Shown: positions 15,501 through 28,767, counted from the stretch's first letter. The stretch: 64,000 nucleotides of DNA from Paracentrotus lividus (GCA_940671915.1 CALNVZ010000174.1:1494992-1558991), one strand, 5' to 3'. Numbers and translations: made by a program. Notes: generated by a model not told the origin, from the letters alone.

Positions 15501-17047
15501 TATATATCTCTTTGTGTTATCTCCATCTCGTCTTACATTCTCCTCTCCCTCGTATTTATTTGACCATAATGATTGTATCTTGGCGAAAACATTGTGAAAC
15601 GTAACAAAAAGAGAGATCGCAAAGTATTTGTGAAATACAATCGATACATTGATACGGAACTAGATTTTTAATCTTTCACCACGTGTCATATCATCCTAAA
15701 ATCAAGCAGTTAAAAAAAAATGATGTCAAATATCGTGCCATTCTTGTGACGATAGGTCTCGAACATTATAAGCCCAGGTGAACTATTCTTCCAATTTTCG
15801 TCATGGCTTGGCCGTAAATATGTATTTTCCTGCTTCACTTAATGATGATCATTGAGTTTTGCATACCAAATTAAATCATAAAAGCTAACATCCAGGGAAA
15901 TTCTGAATCTATATTCATTCCGCGGAACAACCCCGAGCAAATAGTAGTGTACTATGGATGTCTAGTACTTTCGCAAGAACGACGACTTTTAAAAATAAGA
16001 CGTCAGAATTAGGATATTGTTTTGTCGAGGAAATATCTGATTATTAGGAAATAAATATAGGATTTTATATATAGCTATTCTATGCTCAAATAGAGAACCC
16101 TTTTTCCTAAATATACGAATACTGTGTGGGTATTAAAGGAGAGAGATTATTTATTTATATATGCTCTATATTTAATCACCAATTAAGTTTCTTATAATTT
16201 ATTCACACCAATGACCCATATTCTTGTTCGTGCAGAGTACTGAGAAGTATGTTTACCGCACCAATAATAATGCTGATAAGTTCACGCAAACACATAGCTA
16301 CAGACGTACAAGGAAAAAACTGTCTCCAATAGTTTTCCGATTAGCATTGACGGAAAGGAAAGCTCTTCTCACGCGTATATCGATCTGCTCTTCCTCAGAT
16401 TTCGATACAAGCCGAACAAATGATGTTTCCTGCTGGAAGACTGCGCGACATCTAAGTTGCCTCACAAACACTGCAAGCATACCACCCGCGTAAAAAATCC
16501 AACTTACAATGAAAAAAATTAAGGGACCTTTTAAATGCCTCCAAAATAGGGCTCAGATTTGCCACCAGAGAGCGTCATAGACCCCAGAGTTCCAGGGCCC
16601 TTAGGCGGGCCTGGACCAGCCCAACAGATCTTTGTTTTGCAGCCACTTGACCAGGACTGTCACGCCCAAGGGTATCCATCTTTGACTTCGCTCCTGTCTC
16701 GTTTTTGTTGGCTATTTTGGTTGAAGGTAGCGCTATGCATTTGGCGTCTTATTATAGCTCGACCACCAGTCCCCTATGTCATGTAATTAATGAGTTCTCC
16801 TGTGCACTTGCGTCGAGACACAATAAAGTGTTCCTGTGTAGTTAATTTTTTCATATGTTTGAAATCAATATACATAGATTTGAGACAATTTGCATAATTG
16901 TTGGTCTTCAATCTGCTAAAAAATAGTACTTAAATTTGTGTAACAATATTTGAAAATTTGCCTGAATAAAACTTTTCTTATAGTATTTTGGAATCCATTG
17001 CATATCTTTAGTTGTTTCTTTCTGACATAGCAACCACACTTTATATA
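9590..17047. other. Non-coding tract, block A
   Basis: No supported gene. Holds a GA-rich run near 10500-10550, CT-rich microsatellites near 10796-10818 and 14978-14998, and a noisy copy (about 13770-14050) of the GAGACGTCTC palindromic element described at 38596. From about 16213 it matches the reverse-oriented H1 relative H2 (40049 onward). Corresponds to roughly 33000-40540 in block B, though parts near 11340-15900 have no clear counterpart there. Confidence 0.6.
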
Positions 17048-19571
17048 GGGGAGACCGGGGACAATGTAACAACGGGCCAATTGTAACAGGCTCCCATCCC
17101 TTAGCAGAAACCAGAGGCATGTGCAGTTCATCGCTTCCCACATTGATGTTTGAGTGTAACATATTTAAACGGTTCGTTGAACTTTTCTACAGCAGGAAAA
17201 AATCTTCTTTTTTTTCTCTCTTTTTTTTTTTTAGAGGAAAGTAATATTTCACAGAGCCCATGTTTTTACTTCTGGACAAATATGTCGGTTAGCTGTGGGC
17301 TGTCATTTTTATTTATTTAGAAATTTAGAAATTACATCTTAGGCCTGTTATTTTGCTAAATTTTCAACGATGAATACCAAAGTTAAAATTTCTCCAAACA
17401 TTGGTCGGCCAACCTGGGGGCAGTAGTAACAATAGCGTTAAAGTAAGTACATTTGCCCGGCCGTACCTATCCCCGGGACAATTCAGCGCGTGCCATCGCC
17501 CGTACAGAGCACGTAAAAACTTCTGGTGTCGACCAATTATACGTCACCATCGCAGACACATCACCCAAATAATAAAGTAGCAATGATCAAACAAAATGAC
17601 GTTTGGGTTCGTATATGTTACCTGATAAAACGCCCGAATGGCCGAACGTGACTAACATGGTGTCAGGTGGACGGGTGGAGCGGAACAATGGGAGACGCAG
17701 ACAGCAATGACGTCCCCTCGGTTCTATTAGTAACTCCTGTTTAACGAGATCAACAAAACCACTTCAGAGATTCTTAACTCCACATTTTTTCTTAATTGTC
17801 ATTAAAAAAAATTAATGATGTGTCTTTTTACACGGACTGCTTCCACCGCTATCATACCTATTTTATAACAAAATATATTTTATCAAGAGTGATATGCGTG
17901 GGCCGCTCCCGTATTTCGATGTACAATTTACCCCTCGGAAAATCACCGTCCCCAATTCGCTTAGTGAGCCATCACAATGCTGAGAATATGTGATGCAACG
18001 TGTTTATAGGTCATTATGAATACCGCTTTAGACATATATGTGTCACGCCTCCTCATACTAGATATGTATATAAATCTGTTAATAGCCAACTGTTGCAGGT
18101 GTGCTATTTACCAATTACGCCGACGACGTCAGTTTAATATTCTACTTGATCCAAAATTTGAAAAGAAAGGAGATGGAGCTTGGGTCATTAGTCAGGCCGA
18201 AGCCCGCGGCCGCTCGAATAGCTGACAAAAGGATAAAAGACATGAGAACAGAGAATGGGACGGTCTCGGGCTCGTAGATAACACCGCGGGAAAGACAAAA
18301 TGAGTCGAATACCTGCTAAAGAAAAAATAAAGAGAAATGAGAAAAAAATAAAAAAATGACAGGTGGAAGAAAGTCAATAGGTGAATAAAAAAGTAAGAAA
18401 CTCAGAAGGAAAAAAGGCGTGGTGTGTGGAAGAAATTAGAGCAGCGTAAAGATGGACGATAATTCTCATACTAAACAATCTGAGAAATTATAGAAACATT
18501 AAGATTATCGTCAAAAAAGATGACAAGTAAAAAAAAAAAAAAAAAAAGAGAGAGAGAGAGAGAAAGGAAGGGAAAATAGTAGAAAGAGAGAGGGTGGAGA
18601 TTCGGAGGTGCCCTGTAAATGGCTGACAAATTGCTGTGCGGGCGGCGCGCCAAATCGACAGTAAAGCTAAGGGGCGTGTAGCATCACAATGAGACCTGCA
18701 TATCTAACATGACAGATTATATGGAGGTTCGTGGCTCAGCCTGACTTGGTCATGGGTTTGTCACAAAATCAATACAGATAAACACTAATTATATGAACAT
18801 AGACTTATATATGTGGAAACGATGCAAATCTTTTACTGGCTGACCTTTGACCTGATGTTGGGAGGCGCCTAATCGACCTAAATTTTAGTAGTATCGACAA
18901 ATGTTGTGCCGCCTCACCCCTGTGTATATCTGATTCAGGTAGTACATTATCGCTAAGTCGATCGACGCAGCATTTGTCAGCCCTAAACTTATTGGTCGAA
19001 TTTCACAACTCGAGAATTCAAGGCGGGCGCCAAAAATATTCCGCATCCTCAGTGAAGTCATGAGTTTTAGGGTCCATCTAAGCAGCGAGTGCTGGCTGCT
19101 GAACCACCAACGTACTTCGAATGCCCCTTTCTTGCCGAATTTCTGTAGGGGCCTCAAAAACGAGCTTTATGGTGAACAAACATTATAACTAGAAGGAGGC
19201 GCCCCTTGTAGCATACTCATCTGGAACAGATTAAACAATACTAAGTTGAAAGGAATTTGGACCTTCCTTAAAATTTGTTACCTACCTGTCGGAAACAATA
19301 GGGGCCGCTGCATTATTCAATAATCTGAAAATTTTCTCGAGCATGAACTAAGGTGCACACGACAATCAATTCGTTGGCCCTTAAAACTAATTGTGAGGTG
19401 AGAGTAGAGTCGCTGCCAATCGACCTTAAATTTAAGTTCCCAGTCGTTGAGTATTTCCGCGCAGCCCGCCATGCAAACTGGAATGTAGATACTTAAGCAA
19501 AAGATTAGGAGCGGACTTTTGGTATAAATTATTATTTAGCGACTGGACGCAAGGAGTGAACTCCTCTCCTT
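17048..19571. mobile_element. Left end of element E, block A copy
   Basis: Begins GGGGAGACCGGGGACA immediately after a TA, as at 40541. Good similarity to block B runs to about 17525 (B: 41010). Beyond that, a purine-rich run near 18528-18600 and scattered GGCGCC(A/T)AATCGACC motifs (18640, 18866, 19410) match 41460-42100 only loosely. No gene is supported. Confidence 0.6.
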
Positions 19572-19580
19572 CTCCTCTCT

Positions 19581-22172
19581 ATCTGGACACATCAACATGA
19601 TGAGGACATGCTTATAAGTCGACATTGCATGCTGATATCTGGACACATCAACATGCTGAGGACATGCTTAGTCGACATTGCATGCTGATATCTGAAGACA
19701 TCAACATGATGAGGACATGATTATAAGTCGACATCGCATGCTAGATATCTGGACCACACTCCCAAACATTGATGAGGACCATGCTTTTTATCAAGTCCGA
19801 CATTGCATGCTGATATCTGGACAATCAACATGTGAGGACATGCTTTAGTCCGACCATTGCAATGGCTGACTATCTTGATCTGAAAAAGGACATCAACATG
19901 ATGGAGGAACATGATTATAAGTCGACATCGCATGCTAGATATCTGGACACATCAACATGATGAAGACATGATTATAAGTCGACATCGCATGCTGATATCT
20001 GGACACATCAACATGATGAGGACATGATTATAAGTCGACATCGCATGCTAGATATCTGGACACATCAACATGATGAGGACATGATTATTAAGTCGACATC
20101 GCATGCTAGATATCTGGACACATCAACATGATGAGGACATGATTATAAGTCGACATCGCATGCTAGATATCTGGACACATCAACATGATGAGGACATGAT
20201 TATAAGTCGACATCGCATGCTAGATATCTGGACACATCAACATGATGAGGACATGATTATAAGTCGACATCGCATGCTAGATATCTGGACACATCAACAT
20301 GATGAGGACATGATTATAAGTCGACATCGCATGCTAGATATCTGGACACATCAACATGATGAGGACATGATTATAGTCGACATCGCATGCTAGATATTCT
20401 GGACACATCAACATGATGAGGACATGATTATAAGTCGACATCGCATGCTAGATATCTGGACACATCAACATGATGAGGACATATATAAGTCGACATCGCA
20501 TGCTAGATAATCTGGACACATCAACATGATGAAGACATGATATAAGTCGACATCGCATGCTAGATATCTGGACACATCAACATGATGAGGACATGATTAT
20601 AAGTCGACATCGCATGCTAGATATCTGGACACATCAACATGATGAGGACATGATTATAAGTCGACATCGCATGCTAGATATCTGGACACATCAACATGAT
20701 GAGGACATGATTATAAGTCGACATCGCATGCTAGATATCTGACACATCAACATGATGAGGACATGATTATAAGTCGACATCGCATGCTAGATATCTGGAC
20801 ACATCAACATGATGAGGACATGATTATAAGTCGACATGCATGCTAGATATCTGGACACATCAACATGATGAGGACATGATTATAAGTCGACATCGCATGC
20901 TAGATATCTGGACACATCAACATGATGAGGACATGATTATAAGTCGACATCGCATGCTAGATATCTGGACACATCAACATGATGAGGACATGATTATAAG
21001 TCGACATCGCATGCTAGATATCTGGACACATCAACATGATGAGGACATGATTATAAGTCGACATTGCATTCTAGATATCTGGACACATCAACATGATGAG
21101 GACATGATTATAAGTCGACATTGCATGCTAGATATCTGGACACATCAACATGATGAGGACATGATTATAAGTCGACATCGCATGCTAGATATCTGGACAC
21201 ATCAACATGATGAGGACATGATTATAAGTGACATCGCATGCTAGAATATCTGGACACATCAACATTATGAGGACATGATTATAAGTCGACAATTGCATGC
21301 TAGATATCTGGGACACATCAACATGATGATGAGACGAATGATTATAAGTGACATTCGCATGCTAGATATCGGACACATCAACATGATGAGGACATGATAA
21401 AGTCGACATTGCATGCTAGATATCTGGACACATCAACATGATGAGGACATGATTATAAGTCGACATCGCATGCTAGATATCTGGACACATCAACATGATG
21501 AGGACATGATTATAAGTCGACATTGCTGCTAGATATCTGGACACATCAACATGATGAGAGACATGATTATAAGTCGACATGCATGCTAGATATCTGGACA
21601 CATCAACATGATGAGGACATGAATATAAGTCTACATCGCATGCTATGATATCTGGACACATCAACATGATGAGGACATGATTATAAGTCGACATCGCATG
21701 CTAGATATCTGGGACCACATTCAACATGAATGAGGACATGATTATAAGTCGACATTGCATGCTAGATATCTGGCACATGCAACAGTGAACATGATTGAGG
21801 ACATGATTTATACAGAAGACATCGCTCATGCTAGAAATATCTGGGACACACATCAACATGATGAGGACATGATTATAAGTCGAACATTGCATGCTAGATA
21901 TTCTGGACACATCAACATGATGAGGACATGATTATAAGTCGACATCGCATGCTAGATATCTGGACACATCACATGATGAGGACATGATTATAAGTCGACA
22001 TCGCATGCTAGATATCTGGACACATCAACATGATGAGACATGATTATAAGTCGACATCGCATGCTATAGATATCTGGACACATTCAACATGATGAGGACA
22101 TGATTATAAGTAGACATCGCATGCTAGATATCTGGACACATCAACATGATGAGGACATGATTATAAGTCGAC
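19581..22172. repeat. 57-bp satellite array (block B, clean copy)
   Basis: About 45 head-to-tail units. The period is 57 bp, measured between successive ATCTGG starts (for example 20112 and 20169). Units at 20100-21200 are almost identical; those toward both edges carry indels. Each unit contains the palindromes GTCGAC, GCATGC and GATATC. Because 57 is divisible by 3, open frames run through the array on both strands (19-residue period MLDIWTHQHDEDMIISRHR on the plus strand); these are not genes. Confidence 0.97.
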
Positions 22173-22686
22173 TTGACAGTGTCTCACCATATCAATAGAT
22201 CTAATGGCATTAACGCTTGCGTACTATGTACTTTGACAAAAGCAAAAAATTTTATTCAAGATATTCATAAATTTCGATTTTACCGCACTGCCGTCTGTTA
22301 CGGTTGAGCAACAATTTTTGGTATGTATTAAACCCGAATAATAGGGGCCTTTTAAGTGGGGACGTGAAAGCAAAATATATTTTCTCTAATGTAAATTTTT
22401 CAAAGGATATTGAGTCGAATAGATTTGCTATTGGGAAGACGGGTAGTATTGTAAGGCAGCCGTTAAGAATTGACGAGCATGTTAACTACCATGTTGTGCA
22501 CAATATCTTGTCGTCAACGAATCAGCATCGTTGCTTCACAGATACGTTACAATGTACCTTCGACTTCAAAGAGGCTAGTTAAGGTTGGTCAAGGTAATAT
22601 CAGATACATTTCTATTTGGAACAAGGTTCACCAAAATAATATTCACTCCGATGGATCAAATATTACTTCTAAAACTCCTTTTGTAG
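22173..22686 (+). other. 5' flank of the NAT-like gene
   Basis: Unique sequence between the satellite and the first recognisable NAT exon. The two good copies (22173 and about 26612) are almost identical here. The NAT homology lacks an initiator Met, so a 5' exon should exist. A candidate splice acceptor TTTTGTAG ends at 22686, after a pyrimidine-containing stretch. Short open frames here do not resemble the NAT N-terminus and I could not choose a start codon. No clear promoter element is visible. Confidence 0.5.
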
Positions 22687-24342
22687 ATCAATTCAATTTG
22701 ACATCGAACGAGGTATTTCACTACATTCGGCATAATCTCGGCATCGCTTCGGCAGAAACGAAGCTGCGTCGAGATCGATTAGGACTTCTTCGGGAAATGA
22801 CGCTACAGTCACATCTTCGGGTTCCATGGCAGAATGTGACTAATAATTGCGCCATTCCAGAGTCTGAGAAAAGGATTCCTTCATTTGAAGAGGTTAAACA
22901 GGCAATACTTACAGGACAAGGCGGAGTCTACTACGAACTGAACATTTTCATGAATAGGTAAATAATTTAAATTCGTAGTAGGTCTTCGACAACCTAAGAA
23001 TCCTATAGGGCTTTATTCTATTGTTAAAGGTAAATATTATTATATGAATATATAAAACCTTATGTATTAAACGTACAGTCACACTGCTCGAACTATGTTA
23101 AATTGTTAGCATTTTTAATGTATTTTACAATCTTTCCACCTCATTAAAATAATTAAACAGTTGTCAATATCTCCCAAAAAAATATACATTGTATTCATTG
23201 TCTAATGAAAAGAATATAGAACATTGTGTCCTAAAAAGAAGAATTACCATGCTGTTTGTCTGTTGTAGAAGGTCAATGTCGTGTCAGCACTATATGAACA
23301 CGCTCTGATTATATTTTACGGACACTATGGAAAATACAGAAGTAAAAGCATACATTTTCAGGATTAGAGTGCGAATTAATATAGCACAGGAGCTTGAAAC
23401 TAGGGATAGCATCATTAACAGCATTATAAAAAATTTAAAAAATAAACTGATAAGATATGAATAGGTTCACTATAATCATAAACTTGATACACGATCTGTC
23501 TAGATTCTTGAGTAATTAGGACAACTCAAGGTCACAGAGTTAATTGCATTTATCATTTGTTTTACCTTTCCCTTTTTAGACTACTTCATGCTTTGGGCTA
23601 CAACGTTCATCTGATTGGTGGAACATTCATGGGTCATGACCGTTATCACTTGACCAACATCGTACATGACGTCGAGTTCAAAGGTCAACGTCATCTGGTA
23701 AAAGTTGGTGCAGCCGATCCTACCTTTTACCCAGTCGCCCTTGATTTCAGCAAGGAGAGTCCCATGTATCAAGATTCATATTTAACATATCAGTACAGAG
23801 TATCCCAACATGGGAATTCCCTTCAACGGTGGCATGTTTCGGATGACTCCAACACCATGTACTCCGATAAGTCTCACTTTGATGGCCAAGCCCGAGACAC
23901 CAAACACAACTGGAGGTTGTTTTCAGAGTTGGACATGACCACTGATCGCGATGTGGATTATTTTACTGAAACTATGTCCTATGTTATGGAGGCTCTTCCG
24001 CGACCACTGAAAATGTTGGAAATTGGTATGTTTGCTATAATCTATAGGAATGGGAGAATGGTCATGATTCGCGACAATCATTGTCATTTGGAGACTGCAC
24101 AAGACACCATCGAGCATCGGGTGATGACTTCTGTAGAAGATGTACTTGGCATCTATAGTAAATACATGCCTATGATACCACCGGAAAAGGTGTTGATGGG
24201 ACTACAGAATAGAAACATAGTATTTCCATACAAAGATGAAATTAGCAATCCTGTCTCAGTAAAGTCAATAGTTAGATGTAAAGATGTAGTCATCTCGTTC
24301 AATCCCATGTCTTCTGGGTCAGGTATGGAAGTAGATCCCTAA
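22687..24342 (+). CDS. Arylamine N-acetyltransferase-like protein, catalytic residues replaced
   Basis: Two coding exons are visible. Exon 22687-22957 ends AATAG before a GTAAAT donor; the intron is 22958-23579 with a CTTTTTAG acceptor; the last exon is 23580-24342, ending in TAA. Splicing joins AG|A into an Arg codon and gives GGVYYELNIFMNRLLHALGY, collinear with the NAT pattern (R)GGxCxELNxLFxxLLxxLGF. Other family matches are RVPWQNV (family PFENL), DRYHLTNIV (catalytic His kept), HLVKVGAADP (family YLVDVGFG) and a C-terminal part like the NAT third domain (WRLFSELDMTTDRDVDYF, then NGRMVMIRDN). About 340 residues are visible against roughly 290 for typical NATs. In active NATs a Cys-His-Asp triad moves acetyl from acetyl-CoA to arylamines. 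Here Cys aligns with Tyr and Asp with Lys, so ordinary acetyl transfer is not expected. There is no signal peptide, and the true N-terminus is missing. The family call is secure; the function is unknown. Confidence 0.83.
22958..23579 (+). other. Intron of the NAT-like gene
   Basis: GT-AG intron of 622 bp, AT-rich, with a pyrimidine tract before the acceptor. It is supported because it restores an unbroken NAT alignment across the junction. The same boundaries are visible in the copies at 27396-28017 and, with errors, near 3770-4430. Confidence 0.85.
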
Positions 24343-24569
24343 CTGAACCACTGATTATCTTGAAAATGTATTGTTGCTAACAGTGATTGTCTAAATGAAG
24401 TTAAATCAAACATGGATTGCGATGTCCATGCGTATTGCGGGATAAAATACTATAAGAGTTGCCGTGGTAATAAGATTACGATGTATCTAAAACCTGAATA
24501 TTAGGAAGTGTTCGAGACATATAGTATAAAATAATGAAAACTCAATAATCAGATGTACTTCATTGATAT

Positions 24570-24592
24570 TTTATTATTATTATTATTATTAC

Positions 24593-24638
<46 letters not shown>
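24570..24638. repeat. (ATT)n microsatellite
   Basis: About 23 ATT/TTA triplets with one ACT interruption. Also present at about 28992-29060. Confidence 0.9.
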
Positions 24639-25582
24639 GTTGATAAATTAACTTTGCACATTTTAAGAAAATAATAATTAGTGTCTGTTGACGAAATTAT
24701 AAGAAATCATAATTAGTGTCTCTGCAAAAGGAACTTGAGAGCAAGTATAGTAAGAAAAAGTATTATCATGGATATCGTAAAGAATTATGGTTGATCGGTT
24801 ATCGAAAACTGGTAAGAGACCAAATATTGATTTAGGAAATAGATTAAAATGCAATCAGACCGGTTGGCTATTAGACGAGTGGACGAGTTAATAGATCAAG
24901 TGGTCAATAGGCTAACTGAGATTTAGACCAAGTATTAATAAATTGGACTAAGGAGAAATTATTCCAAATTACAAGTAGACCAAAATGGAATTTAGCCCAT
25001 GTGGTATTTAGACAATCAGAAAATTGGGCCAACTGATGTTAGTCCAAAAGAATATGAACCGATCCACTCTGGTCTGGCATACCGCTGTTGTTTGAACGGT
25101 TTTTTCTCAACAATGCAAGCAAATTAGAATTCAGATCGTCCTGTCTTGTAGGCTACGTAGCAAATTTGTGATAAAAAGTATAAAAATGTTCGCAGTGAGC
25201 ATATTCTAATTTATGCGCTATTTTGTTCATAAAATCGTTCACGGTTCAAACGGTTGTTATTTCTTTTTAGAAGGTTAAAATGAGAATACAGTAGATTTGT
25301 ATACCATAATGTTTTACCGTAGAGGGCGGATATAATGTTTTATGTTATTCGCAAAATAAGGACGAGAACATACTTATCAGTGGTTCTGTCTTGTACATGA
25401 GTAAAATTGTAATAGCGAGTATATCAATGTTCGCAGCCAGCATAATTACTATAGATAAGATTTTCATTTATGCGCAATTTTGTTCATAAAATCGCTCTCG
25501 GTTATTTTGTTCTGGTGTTTGGGCCTACTCCTCGTTACATACAATTTATTTAATCATAATAATGTTTTAAACCAGAGGGCGG

Positions 25583-25586
<4 letters not shown>

Positions 25587-25654
<68 letters not shown>

Positions 25655-25661
25655 TTTTTTT
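25587..25661. repeat. (TA)n followed by poly-T
   Basis: About 25 TA dinucleotides, then a T run of about 25. Also at about 30007-30082 and, shorter and interrupted, at 6498-6564. The open frames of alternating Ile-Tyr that run through it are not coding. Confidence 0.95.
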
Positions 25662-26168
25662 CGGAAAGCAAAATGAGGACGGGGGGGGGGATCATGTTTG
25701 TATCTAACGTAGAGGGTGGAAATGGTATTACATGTTATTTCCAAAGCAAAATAACCCTTCCGCTGCGGGGCGGTATTTGCGAATTCACTCCCCTGTGACG
25801 GAGCCATTTCTCAGCTTGGATAGTTCGCGAAATTGGGTAGTTTCACTTCAAAAAGCTGTTATCTTTCTTTTAAATGTGAATCATAAAAAAGTTTGAACAC
25901 AAAACTTATAAAGCTAAGTTTCTTCTTTAACTTGCTGAAATATGGTCTGAAATCGTGGAGAATAAAGCTGTAAATTTTTAAAATGAAAATGTAACCTCTT
26001 TTACGGCTTTTCGATATGTTGACTTTCCTATTTGTTTGTGCACAAAACAGCTTTTATTGATCGCACGCACGACAGCACGCACGGTTTGACACTGGCAATT
26101 GTATGAACTTCCGGCTTTTCGTCTCCAAGCACAATGCGTCGTCTGCTAAGTTTGTAAGAAAACTCTCA

Positions 26169-26532
26169 GGCCCGTATTCTGTTCCGGGGTTTAGAGTTGT
26201 GCTGTCGCACGAAAATAGTAAGGGTAATGAGACGAGAATGCAACGCTGATTTGCACGCTTCTCTATGAAGCGTCAGTGAAGCGTGCGTCCTATCGTACGA
26301 AAGTAGATTCAGATGACGTCATTCGGGATCAATTATGTACACACATTTCTAAAGAATTCTAAACTAGGGGTATAGGTGGTTTAGAATTTGATATGGCTTT
26401 GCGATTTTTATGTCGGAGGAAGCTAATTTATCTATTTTCTCGTTAAATTGAAGTTAAAGGTTGTTAGAACTTTGTTTAAGAATTAGGTGCATTATAGAAC
26501 TGTCCACAACGATTAGATTAATTGCATGTTAA
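26169..26532. mobile_element. Truncated H1 left end
   Basis: Starts GGCCCGTATTCTGTTCCGGG after TCA, as at 30595, and is cut off by the tandem-duplication junction at 26532/26533. Confidence 0.75.
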
Positions 26533-27123
26533 GAGGACATGATTATAAGTAGACATCGCATGCTAGATATCTGGACACATCAACATGATGAGGACATGAT
26601 TATAAGTCGACTTGACAGTGTCTCACCATATCAATAGATCTAATGGCATTAACGCTTGCGTACTATGTACTTTGACAAAAGCAAAAAATTTTATTCAAGA
26701 TATTCATAAATTTCGATTTTACCGCACTGCCGTCTGTTACGGTTGAGCAACAATTTTTGGTATGTATTAAACCCGAATAATAGGGGCCTTTTAAGTGGGG
26801 ACGTGAAAGCAAAATATATTTTCTCTAATGTAAATTTTTCAAGATATTGAGTCGAATAGATTTGCTATTGGGAAGACGGGTAGTATTGTAAGGCAGCCGT
26901 TAAGAATTGACGAGCATGTTAACTACCATGTTGTGCACAATATCTTGTCGTCAACGAATCAGCATCGTTGCTTCACAGATACGTTACAATGTACCTTCGA
27001 CTTCAAAGAGGCTAGTTAAGGTTGGTCAAGGTAATATCAGATACATTTCTATTTGGAACAAGGTTCACCAAAATAATATTCACTCCGATGGATCAAATAT
27101 TACTTCTAAAACTCCTTTTGTAG

Positions 27124-28767
27124 ATCAATTCAATTTGACATCGAACGAGGTATTTCACTACATTCGGCATAATCTGCGCATCGCTTCGGCAGAAAAAGAA
27201 GCTGCGTCGAGATCGATTAGGACTTCTTCGGGAAATGACGCTACAGTCACATCTTCGGGTTCCATGGCAGAATGTGACTAATAATTGCGCCATTCCAGAG
27301 TCTGAGAAAGGAATTCCTTCATTTGAAGAGGTTAAACAGGCAATACTTACAGGACAAGGCGGAGTCTACTACGAACTGAACATTTTCATGAATAGGTAAA
27401 TAATTTAAATTCGTAGTAGGTCTTCGACAACCTAAGAATCCTATAGGGCTTTATTCTATTGTTAAAGGTAAATATTATTATATGAATATATAAAACCTTA
27501 TGTATTAAACGTACAGTCACACTGCTCGAACTATGTTAAATTGTTAGCATTTTTAATGTATTTTACAATCTTTCCACCTCATTAAAATAATTAAACAGTT
27601 GTCAATATCTCCCAAAAAATATACATTGTATTCATTGTCTAATGAAAAGAAATATAGAACATTGTGTCCTAAAAGAAGAATTACCATGCTGTTTGTCTGT
27701 TGTAGAAGGTCAATGTCGTGTCAGCACTATATGAACACGCTCTGATTATATTTTACGGACACTATGGAAAATACAGAAGTAAAAGCATACATTTTCAGGA
27801 TTAGAGTGCGAATTAATATAGCACAGGAGCTTGAAACTAGGGATAGCATCATTAACACAGCATTATAAAAATTTAAAAAATAAACTGATAAGATATGAAT
27901 AGGTTCACTATAATCATAAACTTGATACACGATCTGTCTAGATTCTTGAGTAATTAGGACAACTCAAGGTCACAGAGTTAATTGCATTTATCATTTGTTT
28001 TACCTTTCCCTTTTTAGACTACTTCATGCTTTGGCTACAACGTTCATCTGATTGGTGGAACATTCATGGTCATGACCGTTATCACTTGACCAACATCGTA
28101 CATGACGTCGAGTTCAAAGGTCAACGTCATCTGGTAAAGTTGGTGCAGCCGATCCTACCTTTTACCCAGTCGCCCTTGATTTCAGCAAGGAGAGTCCCAT
28201 GTATCAAGATTCATATTAACATATCAGTACAGAGTATCCCAACATGGGAATTCCCTTCAACGGTGGCATGTTTCGGATGACTCCAACACCATGTACTCCG
28301 ATAAGTCTCACTTTGATGGCCAAGCCCGAGACACCAAACACAACTGGAGGTTGTTTCAGAGTTGGACATGACCACTGATCGCGATGTGGATTATTTTACT
28401 GAAACTATGTCCTATGTTATGGAGCTCCGCGACCACTGAAAATGTTGGAAATTGGTATGTTTGCTATAATCTATAGGAATGGGAGAATGGTCATGATTCG
28501 CGACAATCATTGTCATTTGGAGACTGCACAAGACACCATCGAGCATCGGGTGATGACTTCTGTAGAAGATGTACTTGGCATCTATAGTAAATACATGCCT
28601 ATGATCCACCGGAAAAGGTGTTGAGGGACTACAGAATAGAAACATAGTATTTCATACAAAGATGAAATTAGCAATCCTGTCTCAGTAAAGTCAATAGTTA
28701 GATGTAAAGATGTAGTCATCTCGTTCAATCCATGTCTTCTGGGTCAGGTATGGAAGTAGATCCCTAA
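27124..28767 (+). pseudogene. NAT-like gene, copy 3
   Basis: Second good copy of the gene at 22687, with the same splice sites: exon 27124-27395, intron 27396-28017, last exon 28018-28767. The Tyr at the catalytic Cys position is the same (GGAGTCTACTACGAACTG). Relative to copy 2 it has a one-base gain early in the first exon (GCAGAAAAAGAAGCTG against GCAGAAACGAAGCTG) and several one-base losses in the last exon, for example GTAAAGTTGG against GTAAAAGTTGG at the Lys codon that replaces the catalytic Asp. As written it encodes no full-length product. Because copy 1 shares the shorter GTAAAGTTGG, the true sequence at this point needs checking. It could be a decayed tandem paralogue or the same gene assembled twice with errors; I favour the second. 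Confidence 0.75.

Larger units (their letters stand above)
24343..26168. other. Non-coding tract downstream of the NAT-like gene
   Basis: No gene supported. Contains an (ATT)n microsatellite at 24570-24638, a (TA)n run at 25587-25636, a T tract at 25637-25661 and a G run near 25681-25690. The same order of microsatellites is repeated after the second and the noisy copies. Confidence 0.75.
22094..26532. repeat. Tandem duplication, unit 1 (about 4.44 kb)
   Basis: Runs from within the last two satellite units, through the NAT-like gene and its downstream non-coding DNA, into the first part of H1. The next base pair restarts the same sequence at 26533. The two units are nearly identical, differing mostly by single-base gains and losses. 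Confidence 0.93.

Noticed and set aside
1-19571. Blocks A and B as a pair of long terminal repeats
   Set aside because: They are far too long, contain a host gene and satellite, and no internal retroelement genes lie between them.
20103-21244. Long open frames of 60-134 residues with a 19-residue period
   Set aside because: They are the translation of the 57-bp satellite; frames on both strands stay open because the period is divisible by three.
19581-22172. Regular array that could be mistaken for a CRISPR
   Set aside because: The whole 57-bp unit is conserved, with no variable spacers, and the context is eukaryotic.
22470-22686. N-terminal extension of the NAT-like protein in the same open frame
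   Set aside because: The residues do not resemble the NAT N-terminus, the frame begins at a non-ATG codon, and a splice acceptor lies at 22686; an unseen 5' exon is more likely.
25480-25807. Open frames with runs of Ile-Tyr or Phe
   Set aside because: Produced by (TA)n and poly-T; the same at about 30000 and 6500.
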